From Beroe ovata (lineage: Eukaryota; Ctenophora; Nuda; Beroida; Beroidae), in assembly GCA_946803715.1 (NCBI GenBank), contig CAMPET010000108.1:61656-109734 (forward strand): 48,079 nt of DNA, read 5' to 3'. Positions within the stretch are counted from its first letter, which is position 1. Every line of letters starts with the position of its first letter. The notes below the pieces were generated by a model. The model did not search any database. It had not been told where the DNA came from and saw only the letters and a list, made by a program, of their open reading frames with translations. The position numbers were made by a program, and so were the translations under genes. Below are positions 1 to 11,400 of the stretch, piece after piece.

Positions 1-16
1 CACACACACACACACA
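1..16. repeat. (CA)n microsatellite at left edge
   Basis: Pure CA dinucleotide run truncated by the window edge. No coding meaning. Confidence 0.95.
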
Positions 17-99
17 ACAATTATGTTTGTAATCATTTGATTATCTGATCCCTGTGTGCGAGAGAGACACGGAAGTTATCACTCGGGATCACTCCGTTA

Positions 100-200
100 T
101 ACGTCACCAAGGAAACCACTGGTGCGATGCAAACATGACGTCACAGTCACGTGACCTGATCTACAGGTGCGATCATTAACCACGACATGACGTCATGTCA
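100..200. promoter_or_regulatory. CRE and E-box cluster
   Basis: Two perfect palindromic cAMP-response elements (TGACGTCA) lie at 136-143 and 188-195. A perfect GTCACGTGAC box lies between them at 146-155. CRE is the CREB/ATF site and GTCACGTGAC is the site preferred by USF/MITF/TFE-type bHLH-zip factors. Three ten-base-class palindromes within 60 bp look like a promoter or enhancer. No gene starting just beside it could be recognised, so its target is unknown; it may serve a gene left of the window. The rest of 201-1827 shows nothing I can call. Confidence 0.45.
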
Positions 201-1827
201 GACTTGTCTCACACTGGATTACGTTACGATGGCGTGAAGAATGTGCAGTGCGGGATTACCATATAAGGGCATAGAGATTTGGTCCAACCACGTCATCAAA
301 TTCCACAGCGTAATGATATTTGGATCATTTAGACAAGCTCAATTCTCATTCATTGAGCATGTCAGTGGGTCTCAGTGCACGTTATCGACCAGAATTGATC
401 GCTATGACGACTACTGTGGTTTCCATAGCAACATATGTGTAAATCTACTCGCCACAGCAGATCCTACGTAGGTGTATCACGTTCATTCGCAGCAACCAAA
501 TTGGTTTATGTAGATAATATGCAGCATAAACCTCTGTGCACACTATGATATAAAACTGTTACCATATATGGATGCACTGAATGTTTTGCATCAGTATTCC
601 ATATTTTCATCAAGTAACATACATTCATAAAAACCCAACACATCGGATCATATGTGACCAAGCCAATCTTACTCTATTTCGGTAAGCATCATCTCCCACT
701 TATTTCATATAGTAACAGAAATCCGTGACCTTGAATTAGAAATCCTTAAATCTGATGACAGCCTGTGACAGAGATAGTTTTACCAAATAATTTGTTAACA
801 GGGGTATAAGGATTCAGTCCGGAGTGTTCATGCTTTTCATTCCCCAAGTTGTCGGCAAAACCTCACAGCCGCATGCCCATATAAGGAGAAACATTACCGG
901 ATCGACGGGCGGATATATAATATGAAAAGTTTTTTCCTGCACAGAATTCCTAATCTGTAAATCAATCCAACAGAATATAAAGTGTTGACAAGTGCCGCTG
1001 GGTGTTAGTAGATTTTGTCCCCTTATAAGGAGTGCTGTCAGCAAGCGCGGCCATTCAAAGGTTTCAGAGCAGCAGGAGAATTTATCAGGAGTCTGGTTAT
1101 AACAGTGCGGCGGGTGGAATAATTCGAATTGGGCGGAGATTCAGCCCTCGGTGTACACACACTTCCGTGTTTATTTGCATACCTCGCTGCAAAAAGTCGC
1201 TGTTCATGTTATATATAGTGAAAGAGAAAGCAAGTTGTGACGGGTAGCTCATTCTTTCAGCATTGGATTAATTACCCCCAATTACTCATGGTGCTCCCTG
1301 AATTGGACACATTCAGCGGATAATTTCCCATCCCTAATCAACGTAATAACTAATGCGCTGTGTGCTGTATTGGTCGCCAGGCTCATCTTACTGCACAACC
1401 AGTCCGCAACAAACCATATTGACGAAACAGAGGAGTTGTAAGTGAATTATTGGGGTAAATTAACCTAATTAAGTTGGAATATGCGCTTCTTTAACAGATG
1501 TTCTGCCTAGATGACAATATCATCATGGATAAGAATATTTTCACTATGACAAAGGTGGAACATTGCTAGAACTTATCTAAGACAAGGTGAACACAACACC
1601 GAGTAGGAGGTGCACAGAGTAGGAGACTTCTTAAGGGAGACACAACTTACCAATACATGTTGTGGATTAAATCAAGGTGCAGAGGATTAAACTGTATGTG
1701 ACTGTGCCAGTGACCAGGTAACAACAGTGCAATTAGTGTCAATGTGCTCGATAATTCGCACCAGGGACAGTCCACTTGCAACCAATATCACGATGTAGAA
1801 TAAGGACTCCTATGCAGTCACACTTAC

Positions 1828-1962
1828 TTTATCAACTAATGCATCTCTCTCCCGGAGCTGGGCCTCTGCATTGTTTGCTCTGTCCACTGCATCATCTAAT
1901 TCAGCTTTCAGAGTAGCTACCTTCTTCTTGATACCCAGGACACCGCTCTCAGCTTGGCTCAT
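1828..1962 (-). CDS. Tropomyosin-like coiled-coil protein, first exon A (partial gene)
   Basis: A minus-strand exon opens with ATG at 1962 and ends after 45 codons at 1828 before a good donor (GTAAGT), phase 0. It encodes an N-terminus beginning MSQAESGVLGIKKKVATLKA, followed by a charged heptad pattern. The IKKK-x-x-x-LK motif close to the start, then D-R-A-x-x-A-E spacing, is how tropomyosins begin. Later exons were not found between 1 and 1827, so the body of the gene presumably lies beyond the left edge. It is paired with a similar exon at 2419-2547, most simply an alternative first exon. Family assignment rests on short similarity and could instead be another tropomyosin-like coiled-coil protein. 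Confidence 0.6.
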
Positions 1963-2418
1963 TGCTTATTTGTTCTTGAGGGGAAACGACACAAACACGA
2001 TATCAAAAGTATAAAAAGGAAGGAGTACCGGAAACGGTTAACAGCAATGTCACGAGTAACCTAAGTGTCTGAAGGCGATGACCGTATCGATGGTAAGAAA
2101 TGATCTCTGGAAACACATTCCATCTGCGATCATATGTAGTTTTGGGAGCGCGCGCGATTGCGTGCGCAGGACATTTTGGTCTGATGCATTGGCCAACTGA
2201 GTTACTTTGCGCGGCGCGACGCAAAGAGAAATTTAACAAATCTGTTTTTATTTCTATAATTCCATATGATGGCACAGAATCTATTTTCAAAATCACAGGT
2301 TTAGAATTTTGAGAAAGAAGAAATCGCCTATTTGGGATCAATGACTTACAGATTTACTTCCGATTGTGTACTAATTGGTACTGCGCGCCACAAATTTTAT
2401 TCCTAATTTTAGTTTTAC

Positions 2419-2547
2419 CTTCTCGATGATTGACTCCTTGTCAGCGAGTGCTTCTTCTGCTTCCGAGGCCCTGACTTGACATTCATCGAGTTCAGACTTA
2501 AGGCTGGCAACTTTCTTTTTGATGAGATTTACTCCTGACTCAGTCAT
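2419..2547 (-). CDS. Tropomyosin-like coiled-coil protein, first exon B (partial gene)
   Basis: Minus-strand ATG at 2547 opens 43 codons ending at 2419 before GTAAAA, phase 0. The product starts MTESGVNLIKKKVASLKSEL and continues with acidic and basic heptads. It aligns with the exon at 1828-1962 residue for residue around I-K-K-K-V-A-[ST]-L-K-[AS]-E-L-D. Both exons carry their own ATG and end in the same phase. Either could therefore splice to the same downstream exon, as alternative tropomyosin N-termini do in other animals. A tandem gene duplication is the alternative. Confidence 0.6.
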
Positions 2548-4358
2548 GGTCCTCGGGAAGCTAGATAATTGGAACATTAATTTCTTAATTATGTGATTGT
2601 AAACTGAAGGATACAGCAATTGAGAATGAGATCAGATACCATGAACATTTTTATGTCAAAAATCTATTTGCAATTGCACAACGATGATCTAAAACTGCGC
2701 TTTGCTGAACTTTATAACTTAACTGAAAAATGCAGCAACACAACAATGCGCTGCTGCAAATACGGGTCAGGTGTTGAAAGCTTGCAAAGACGAATGTGTG
2801 CAGCATATTAAAATAGATATTTAAGCTCACATCGAGCAATGCCGAAATCTAACATTCCTAAGGACGGAAATCTAGAGGACATTTTTGTCACGCCTCTCTA
2901 GAGTAAGAGAACCTAGACTTTTACTGTTCTATAAAACACATCCAGTAACAATAATTGTCCTTATAAGGGAGAAATATGGGGTAAATTGTTCTTTCCATGC
3001 AGCTGTAGAGAAATCAAACAAATCGATTCATGACACTAGGAAATTTCTAATAATTACACTAAACGCGACAAAATTTTGTCGCCTAATTAAACAGTACCGT
3101 GCCATTAATCCGAAATAAGAAAGTGATATCCAACTGCAAGGTGTTATGGAATTACTGCAGCTGTAGCCTCACATGGTCAAAGTGGCTGCTAATTGAAGTA
3201 AATCGTGAACAAGATGGTCATGGTCTATGAAATATCGTAATAGTTTGGAAAATGATCACATGGTATAGCGGGTCTATGGTTTAGTGAAGGTGTGTGAGTG
3301 TCGGTGTAGCATCTAGAAATGGCAGCAGCATGGTTTGGCCATAGCGTGAGTGGCGTGTGCAGTGTGCAGTGTGCCTGGTATTTGAATAGCACGGTCTCAT
3401 GATTGCGTGATGGTAAAGTGAAATGCTAGACCATAGTAGGAGCTATCGATGTGAATCGTTGTGTACAATAGACACGCACTGCAGTGGTCTTGACACATGA
3501 TACAACTGAATCAACTGAAAATGGAAACATTCCCCGACTGTACGATGTGCTGCAGGGAAGCCATTCAAAATACCGTGACCAAAGTCACGTGACTTAATGT
3601 TCGAGCTATGAGCTCCTAATTTTTAGGCTTCCTAGGAATCTACTTTCCAGTCACGACAATTTCCAATTATGAAGTGCAAACCATTTGCTGACAATATCAC
3701 ACTGAGAGGTATGGAAATGAGGATATCAAAGTGCTGCACATGAATTTTCTGCGAAGTAAGACTTTTCACTCTGCCATATCGATGGAGAAACCTTCTCTGA
3801 ACAGAATTAGATTGATTACTGGCTTGATTACCTAGCCAGTTCATGAAAGACCCTGATAAGGCTCTTAGTTTTTAACTGTTAGCGATGCCTCAAAAGCAAA
3901 CTATCCCGAGATTTTGGTAGATAAACTACAATTTTACCTAGGAACGATATAGAGAGACAATGCGTGAATCATTGGTACTGGTAGGTGTGTGTGAGAGAGG
4001 GAAATAACCGTGATACGCATTGAGCAGCTGATCTGAAACACTCACAAAGATTGCTCTAGAAATAAGGGGAGATGAAGCTGGACACGATGCAAAGCAACGT
4101 TAGGCAAATGTAAGTCTAAAAACTAGTCGACTCCAGCTTAATCTGATGTGCTTTAGCGTTTTCAGGGATTTGCTGTTGACAAGCGCTCAGCAACAATAGC
4201 TGGAGGTGATGAAAGCTCAAAGTTCAGGCACTCAGCAGCCAATGGAGGGCGAGTGTTGTGATCACGTGACGCCTCCCACCATTGAGAATATGGGAACTGT
4301 GAGTGTACAGAGGGAACCAACCAGTGCGATGGAAGGCGCCTAGTCACGTGACTCCGAA

Positions 4359-4401
<43 letters not shown>
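4359..4401. repeat. (CA)n microsatellite
   Basis: Nearly pure CA run with one AA interruption, directly after a GTCACGTGAC box. Confidence 0.95.
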
Positions 4402-4710
4402 GCTGTGTGTTTTATCGGCCAATTCATTATTTAAATCCACTCATACAAAACATGACCATTGACCATCTTCATCGATGGTAACATTGCAACCATTGTGGGG
4501 TTCGGGGGCTTTGCCAAAGGGGGAAATATTGGTATTGGTCAAGAAAAACTTTTATCGTAGAAGTAGAGCCGTAAAAGAGTTAGCCTTTGTAAAAGCTCGT
4601 AGTAAGCTTTTAAAATATTCGCAAGCCGTATAAATGCCGAACTCTAAGAGCGAATATATTTTGTTAAAATGTCACGAATCTCAAGGTGGGTAAAATATTA
4701 TGATGAGGGA

Positions 4711-4756
4711 CACACACACACACACACACNACACACACACACACACACACACACAC
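4711..4756. repeat. (CA)n microsatellite containing an N
   Basis: CA run broken by the N at 4730, which marks an unresolved repeat length. Confidence 0.95.
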
Positions 4757-5980
4757 GGCGTGTTGTGTACATTACACACCGCTTACTTCTGCACGAATAG
4801 TACCTGAACCCAATTGAGACACTTGTTAGAAGTAGAACATGTGAGTCATTATATTTGACACTACTAGTAAAAGAGAAGCCTCTGTTTTTTCTGTAGAAAT
4901 TACCAAGAAATTTGCCACGTGAGGGCATGGGCCACAGGAATATTTTTTAGATACGGATAACTGCTGTCAATTGATCAATGATCAATGATGGGGACTGGGG
5001 TATGATCGTACCCCATCTCTTGCTATCAGATATAATTCAGGCTTAGGCAGGAGAACTGAGGTAGAAAAGAGAATATTTCGGTTTCGCAGATGGAGGACAT
5101 GTTGAAACATTCTACTAGAGAAAACCATGAGCTAGACAAAGTTGACACGACCTCTCTCTGCAAGTACACATGGCACCCTGCGGGGGAAAGTCTACCTAAA
5201 TCTGTCATAAATCACTCTTATTATTGGGCATCATTTTCATACAAGAGTTGACTGGGAAATTACATCCGAATTTAGAGTTATCCAAATCCGGAAGCTGACG
5301 TCTGAGCAGAGTACAGATGATGAAGACCTATATGATGGGTACAACCCATTGGGTTGGTATGTGTCTCGGAACATGCTATATCGCCTGAGCTCGGACAGCA
5401 ACCAACCAAATCCCCCCTGTCGACTGTCGAGGATACGCATATGGAAAGAGAGGAAGCCGTGAACGCAGCTGTTGCAGAGTTCAGGAACGTAACTCCATCG
5501 AGTTAGCCCACCTCTCCCCCCACTGTGAGCATTCTCATTGGGATACAAGGCTATAGCCCCATCCGGCTCAGACCAAGGTATCGGGTGCAAAAGACAATCG
5601 TGATATGACGGTGATACTGGAGAGGGGGTGGCTATGAAACTGTGACTTACGTCCATGATTATGAACTAAGCAGTGTGCTGTGACCATGTGAGCTCTCTAG
5701 AGTGCTTCATCGAAATTGGAAAATATTACTCACAAATAACAGCTTTGTAATAACTTAATCCCCTCCTTAACTGACTGCTAGATTCAAGAAAAACCTTATG
5801 ACAACAGTCAATCATTGTCGAATACTTCTGGATCAATATCTCTCATACTGTCTGTCTAGACGTTCTTAGATGACATAATATTGAACATATGCAAAAATCT
5901 GATAAATCCGAAGGAATAATATCTCAACTTGTGTAGATTAAAACATGACCATTTTGGATATCCCTTTTCTTGGGGAAAAC

Positions 5981-6043
5981 ACGCACACACACATACATGC
6001 ATACACATACACACGCACACATACACACACATTACACACACAG
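5981..6043. repeat. Imperfect (CA)n microsatellite
   Basis: CA-rich run interrupted by CATA and CG dinucleotides. Confidence 0.85.
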
Positions 6044-6270
6044 ATATAGAACAAATATTGTGAAATGATTGTTGTCGCCACAGTACTACTATTATAGACA
6101 ATCATTTCCAGAATATCATATTTTTCATCAGTTTTATCCCCTGAATAATATAATGAAAAGTGTATTCCCAGAAAAAAGGCGGCGTGACAGAGTTTTACAC
6201 GCAGCAGGACACTCCACACCACGATAATAACTGCATTTCATCAGCTTAGCCGGTTGGAATTTCACGCGCA

Positions 6271-6321
6271 GTCACGTGGGTGCGCGCGTTGCCACGTGAC
6301 ACGCGGCGCGCACCACGTGAC
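6271..6321. promoter_or_regulatory. Three CACGTG E-boxes in GC-rich context
   Basis: CACGTG occurs at 6273, 6293 and 6314, about 20 bp apart and so roughly two helical turns, separated by GCGCG-rich DNA. This spacing places the sites on one face of the helix. It lies 570 bp beyond the 3' end of the minus-strand IFRD gene, so a promoter for an unrecognised gene or an enhancer is possible. Binding by a bHLH-zip factor is inference. Confidence 0.4.
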
Positions 6322-6666
6322 CTATCAACACGAGGTGGCGTTATTATAGGCTCCGTGTCATCGGGATAAGGCTGCACCCCCTGCAGCAGTAGAACAACTG
6401 GCTACTTGGAGAGTGGCATGTGCTGCAACATTTGCAAAACTTGCCATGTAGTGTGGCTCAAACCATGGCTGTAGAAACTTCGGATAGCAAACACAGTTCA
6501 GAACGTGCTGTACAAGCATTTCTTACGGTCTGCAACAAACAGTCAGCAACATGCCAGTGTAACATGCCAGTGTTACTCAACTTACTACCAGGACACTATA
6601 ACACTAACAGCACAGACGTGAACACAGACTTATAGTTATCTATCAAGTTCCTGTTCTATTATTAGA

Positions 6667-6723
6667 ATATCTCTAGATACCACCTCTAGATACCACCTTT
6701 AGATACCACCTCTAGATACCACC
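6667..6723. repeat. 13-bp tandem repeat, about 4 copies
   Basis: Unit resembles TAGATACCACCTC, repeated about four times with one base change. No function seen. Confidence 0.8.
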
Positions 6724-6892
6724 TGGGTCCTGGTGTACTCTGTCTAACTCGCCCATGGCGAAGTGAAAAACGGCCAGAGATCTGACCGCTATCCACCTAT
6801 AGGCACTGATTGTCTGCGAGCCGCGCTCGTGCCCTCTCTAAATTTCAATTCTATGTAGTATTTGGAGTGTCTAACGTGGGTTGGCTATGACG

Positions 6893-8199
6893 TCACACTA
6901 CCATCCGTTTATCTCGTTGTTTCAGCATGGTTTTCTGTCGGGCTTTGTGACACGCTGCATTCAGCTTTCTCTGTGTGGGTAAAAACCGTCAAAAACAATA
7001 ACAGTATTAGGGCGGTAAGGTGACATCAGCCACGGAAAATAGGGATAACTTCACACTTTGCTATGTTTCATTTGACGTGGTTTATAGTAGAATTGTTAAG
7101 TGGTATATGACTTGAGATGTTGCATGGATAATTGTTGTTCACCATGTGATATGCAATTGACAGTATACTGCACTGCTAACGTCAAATGGAGTGACACCTA
7201 TGCAGTGACACCTATCTAACACATGACAATATGAGGTGGTGTCAACTACACATGACAATATGAGGTGGTGTCAATTACCATTTCATGCTTCTCTGCCTTG
7301 GTTATCTTCTCCACTTTTAGAGGGACTGCCCCCAGTCCGAATATATCACGGACAAACTGGTTCTGCTGGAGATGGAGCGAGGTGGACGTGCCAAGGATCT
7401 CCTTTATAGCCCTGGGGATGATCAGGACAATATGAGGACCACTGACAACATTGAGACGGACAGGGGAATGATTTGCAGCGCCCTTGATAACGCGCCCTTG
7501 ATAATGCGTATAACAGTGAGTGATTCCAATCACTATAGGATTGTAAATATAGGATTGTAAATATCTCTAGCAGGACTAAAATAGACAACTGACCCGTATT
7601 GAACTCTTTCCGACCAGGATGAGATATCGAGTGTATCCTGCAGTGACACCCTCACCTGCTCCTCAACGTCACCTGGTGTCAGTATCACTATCATAACCGA
7701 GAGAACGGATGTGACACCACCGATTCCTACTCCTCCCTACTCCTTCATAAACACAAGCAATATACGCCTGCTGATATCCCTCCACAAATATGAAGTTTTC
7801 GCCAAATGGTGGAATATTCAGCAGAAGCTGTTATACTAGCAATTCCAAGTTAATATAAATATGCCACGTGCTTTTGGAATATGAATACCAGTGTCTAGCA
7901 TAAACATCGGATAAACTGCACATATAACCAGATTCATAGTATACCTATCATCAGGCTGTGATGAAGGATTCAAATATAGAATATATATATGCACACTTGT
8001 ACCTTCGCCGTTCAGGAAGGCCAGTATTTGTCTGAAGGAGCATCTTTGAACTTTCCTGTCACGTTTTGCCCGGAACTTGGCACAGTCTGTAGAGAGTGTC
8101 TCTAGTGTGCTTAGCATCTCATCTACATCTTCTATCTGCAGTGGATTGTGGAAGCAGTTTATAGCTGTAGTTTCACTGTCAGATCGTAGTCACAAATAT

Positions 8200-8237
<38 letters not shown>

Positions 8238-8399
8238 TGTGTGTATGTGTGTAATTGAGTGGTCAATGATGTGGTAAACTGACCGAAAGCTCACTGAGAT
8301 AGACAATTTTATTGGCTACGGGGAAAACATGAGCTGCCTTCACCAAATACTGTCATCACTATCCATGTGTTTTTAAAACACGTAGGGAATTTGCACTGC

Positions 8400-8432
<33 letters not shown>

Positions 8433-11400
8433 CTTTACCTGGGAGTCAAAGCCCTCATCAAAGTCTCTACCCAGTTCGAACAGATGGGCGATCAGCTCAC
8501 CAGCCTCAATCCTCACATCGACATTGCTGTCCTTCAACAGAGCTCTCACTCTCGGAAAAACCCTGACGGAGAGGCTTAATGAAATTTCTTCCATTATGTT
8601 TGATCCAATAATTACACTAGCAAAGAAATGATGAGGTATGTTTATCGAGCAGCCGCTCCAATTTATTCCGTGCAAAAATAATTTTCTCCTCATCTAAAAA
8701 TAGCCCATAAAGTTCTCAATTCTTATACTACAAGCTAGATACTAATTAAATGCCATATCGAAGTATTAAATTCGGTTGGAAGCCCTATTTACATTAACTA
8801 TTATAGGAATCTGAAAAGTGCGACGCCAATTAATTCAATTGTTCCACGGGAGGGCGTGTGTGTTGGCTGCTAAACTAGACCCAATGTAACATCCTGAGTA
8901 TCATGGTCGTTATCTCCCCAGAGTTTAAACACCCACAGTATCTCAAACCCAAGTGATGGACTACACTCACATCTGAATAGCGTTGTTCCTCTCTGTGGGT
9001 GAGCATATGGTGAGGATGAGAGATAGTGCTGCCATGGTGTTCACTAGAATATCGCAATTTGCCGAGCTCAGCTTCTCCCTGTACAGTGTAACAAGCTCCT
9101 TTCGGTGTTCAATGTTATCTGAAAAAATATACACGGGAGTGTTATCTGAACTAATATACAGGGATACCACAAACATGAGGATTATAACGTTTCTCAAGGA
9201 TTATAACTTATCATAATTTATGAATACTGAACAAAATTAAACTCGGTTCATCCATGTCGGCTAGGGGTTGGAACACCGCAGCCAGTTTACATGCACTACC
9301 TAACTTGACATGGTTTTACATAACCGTAGTGACAGCAAATCATACCTGAGCACAGGAAGCATAGCACGGCAAGTCTGAATATGATCTTTCCCTTGGATAA
9401 AGTGTCACAGTTGGTATCCCCGATAGTGGACAACAGTAGTGGCCTTATCTCGTTGTAAAACAGCTCGAGATCAGCATCTTCCCCGATTTGCAGTGTGAAG
9501 AGAACAGCAAGGTGGGCAGTGTTGCACCGTTCTGAGTTTTTACCTGGTGGGAGAATCAGGGTTATGACCGATATTCATTGTCAGTTTGTCATGCTGAAAC
9601 ATAGTAGGTTGGCAACGCGCGCCTTTTAGACGAATTGTGCATGACAACCGGATCAAAGTATAGATCAGATTACCTCAGCTGAGAGTTAGTGAGGAACCAT
9701 ATAATCTGAGTCGACTTAGCAGTTTAGATATTGATCAGACGTATAAATGTAATTATCTTTTGTGAAAACACACGTTCTGCGCGCGCGCGCAAACGTTCGA
9801 TCGTGCGCGCGCCAATCAAGGTGTTGTCAATGAGACTTTGTTCATGAATTGAATGGAAAATAGTGTGCTTTTTCGCGCGCGCTCACAATTTCGCATGGCA
9901 TGGAAATATCAGCGCTCGAAAATTGGCAATAAAAGAATGAGATAATGACGGTATTACAGTAATATTGTGAAATGAAATGAGATCACCCATCTTAGATCAT
10001 CAAAGCTGAACAGCTGCCAACAAGCAAATGCAATGTGCCGCATTTTACCTGCTTTGAGTGACTTTAGTATGACATCAATCATTTCTCCTTTCCTGAAGAG
10101 ATAAGTTCTGTAGAAATGATAACACTAAAACCTCGGTTCTACGGAATTACTCCAATCGGTGTTTCACAAGAAATTATTGTAGGAGATATGAAAGTGTAGA
10201 TCACATCAAATATCATTGAGTTGTCGATCACCATATCGAACAAGCCATGAGGAATGAAGATTCAACTAGGCAATTGTAACATACCTTCGGAACAAGCATT
10301 CGTTCAGGATCCGAGTTGTGAACAAATCTCCAATAACCTTCAAATTCTTTGTTCGTACGACGGTACTGAATAGGTAATGGTTATGTCAGGAAATGAGTGA
10401 AATGAATTGGTTTGAAATTCTGGTATATCATACATCTGCTGACAACACTTGCTACTTTTCTAGTCAATCGGTCTATCTGTTTGGGAGCTATTTATTTCGG
10501 CCCTTAACTTTGGAACCGACAATCAGATTGACGTTAAATTTTGGTTGTCCGAGTTTCTAATGGTNGCATGACAACCGGATCAAAGTATAGATCAGATTGC
10601 CTCAGCTGAGAGTTCCATAGTGAGGAACCATATAATCTGAACCGACTGAGCAGTATAGATAGTTTCTACATTTATCATTATTGATCGGACGTATAACTAT
10701 GTTTTGTGAAAACACACGTTCTGCGCGCGCGCAAACGTTCGATCGTGCGCGCAACAATCAAGGTACGGTGTTGTCAATGAAACTTTGTTCATGAAATGAA
10801 TGGAAAATAGTGTGCTTTTTCGCGCGCGCTCACAATTTCGCATGGCATGGAAATACCAGCGCTCGCATGACATGGAAATATCAGCGCTCGAAAATTGGCA
10901 ATAAAAGAATGAGATAATGATGGTATTACAGTAATATTGTGAAATGAAATGAGATCACCCATCTTAGATCATCAAAGCTGAACAGCTGCCAACAAGCAAA
11001 TGCAATGTGCCGCATTTTACCTGCTTTGAGTGACTTTAGTATGACATCAATCATTTCTCCTTTCCTGAAGAGATAATTTCTGTAGAAATGATAACACTAA
11101 AATTCTACGGAATTACTCCATCGGTGTTTCACAAGAAATTATTGTAGGAGATATGAAAGAGTAGATCACATCAAATATCATTGGTTTGTCGCTATTTAGT
11201 TTTGAGAAAAGGTTTGATACCGATCACAGATCACCATATCGAACAAGCCATGAGGAATGAAGATTCAGCTAGGCAATTGTAACATACCTTCGGAACAAGC
11301 ATTCGTTCAGGATCCGAGTTGTGAACAAATCTCCAATGACCTTCAAATTCTTTGTTCGTACAACGGTACTGAATAGGTAATGGTTATGTCAGGAAATGAG

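Larger units (their letters stand above)
2548..6892. other. Gene-poor interval
   Basis: No convincing coding exon was found in this 4.3 kb stretch. It holds CA microsatellites (4359, 4711, 5981), a 13-bp tandem repeat near 6667 and several CACGTG palindromes: GTCACGTGAC at 3584-3593 and 4343-4352, TCACGTGAC at 4262-4270. Three overlapping open frames at 5209-5656 on both strands are discussed under rejected items. Confidence 0.6.

Noticed and set aside
5209-5656. Overlapping open frames on both strands, including a 139-residue minus-strand frame and plus-strand frames reading LTSEQSTDDEDLYDGY and VEDTHMEREEAVNAAV
   Set aside because: At least three frames look protein-like at once and contradict each other. 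None has a domain or a consistent exon set, so no gene is called.
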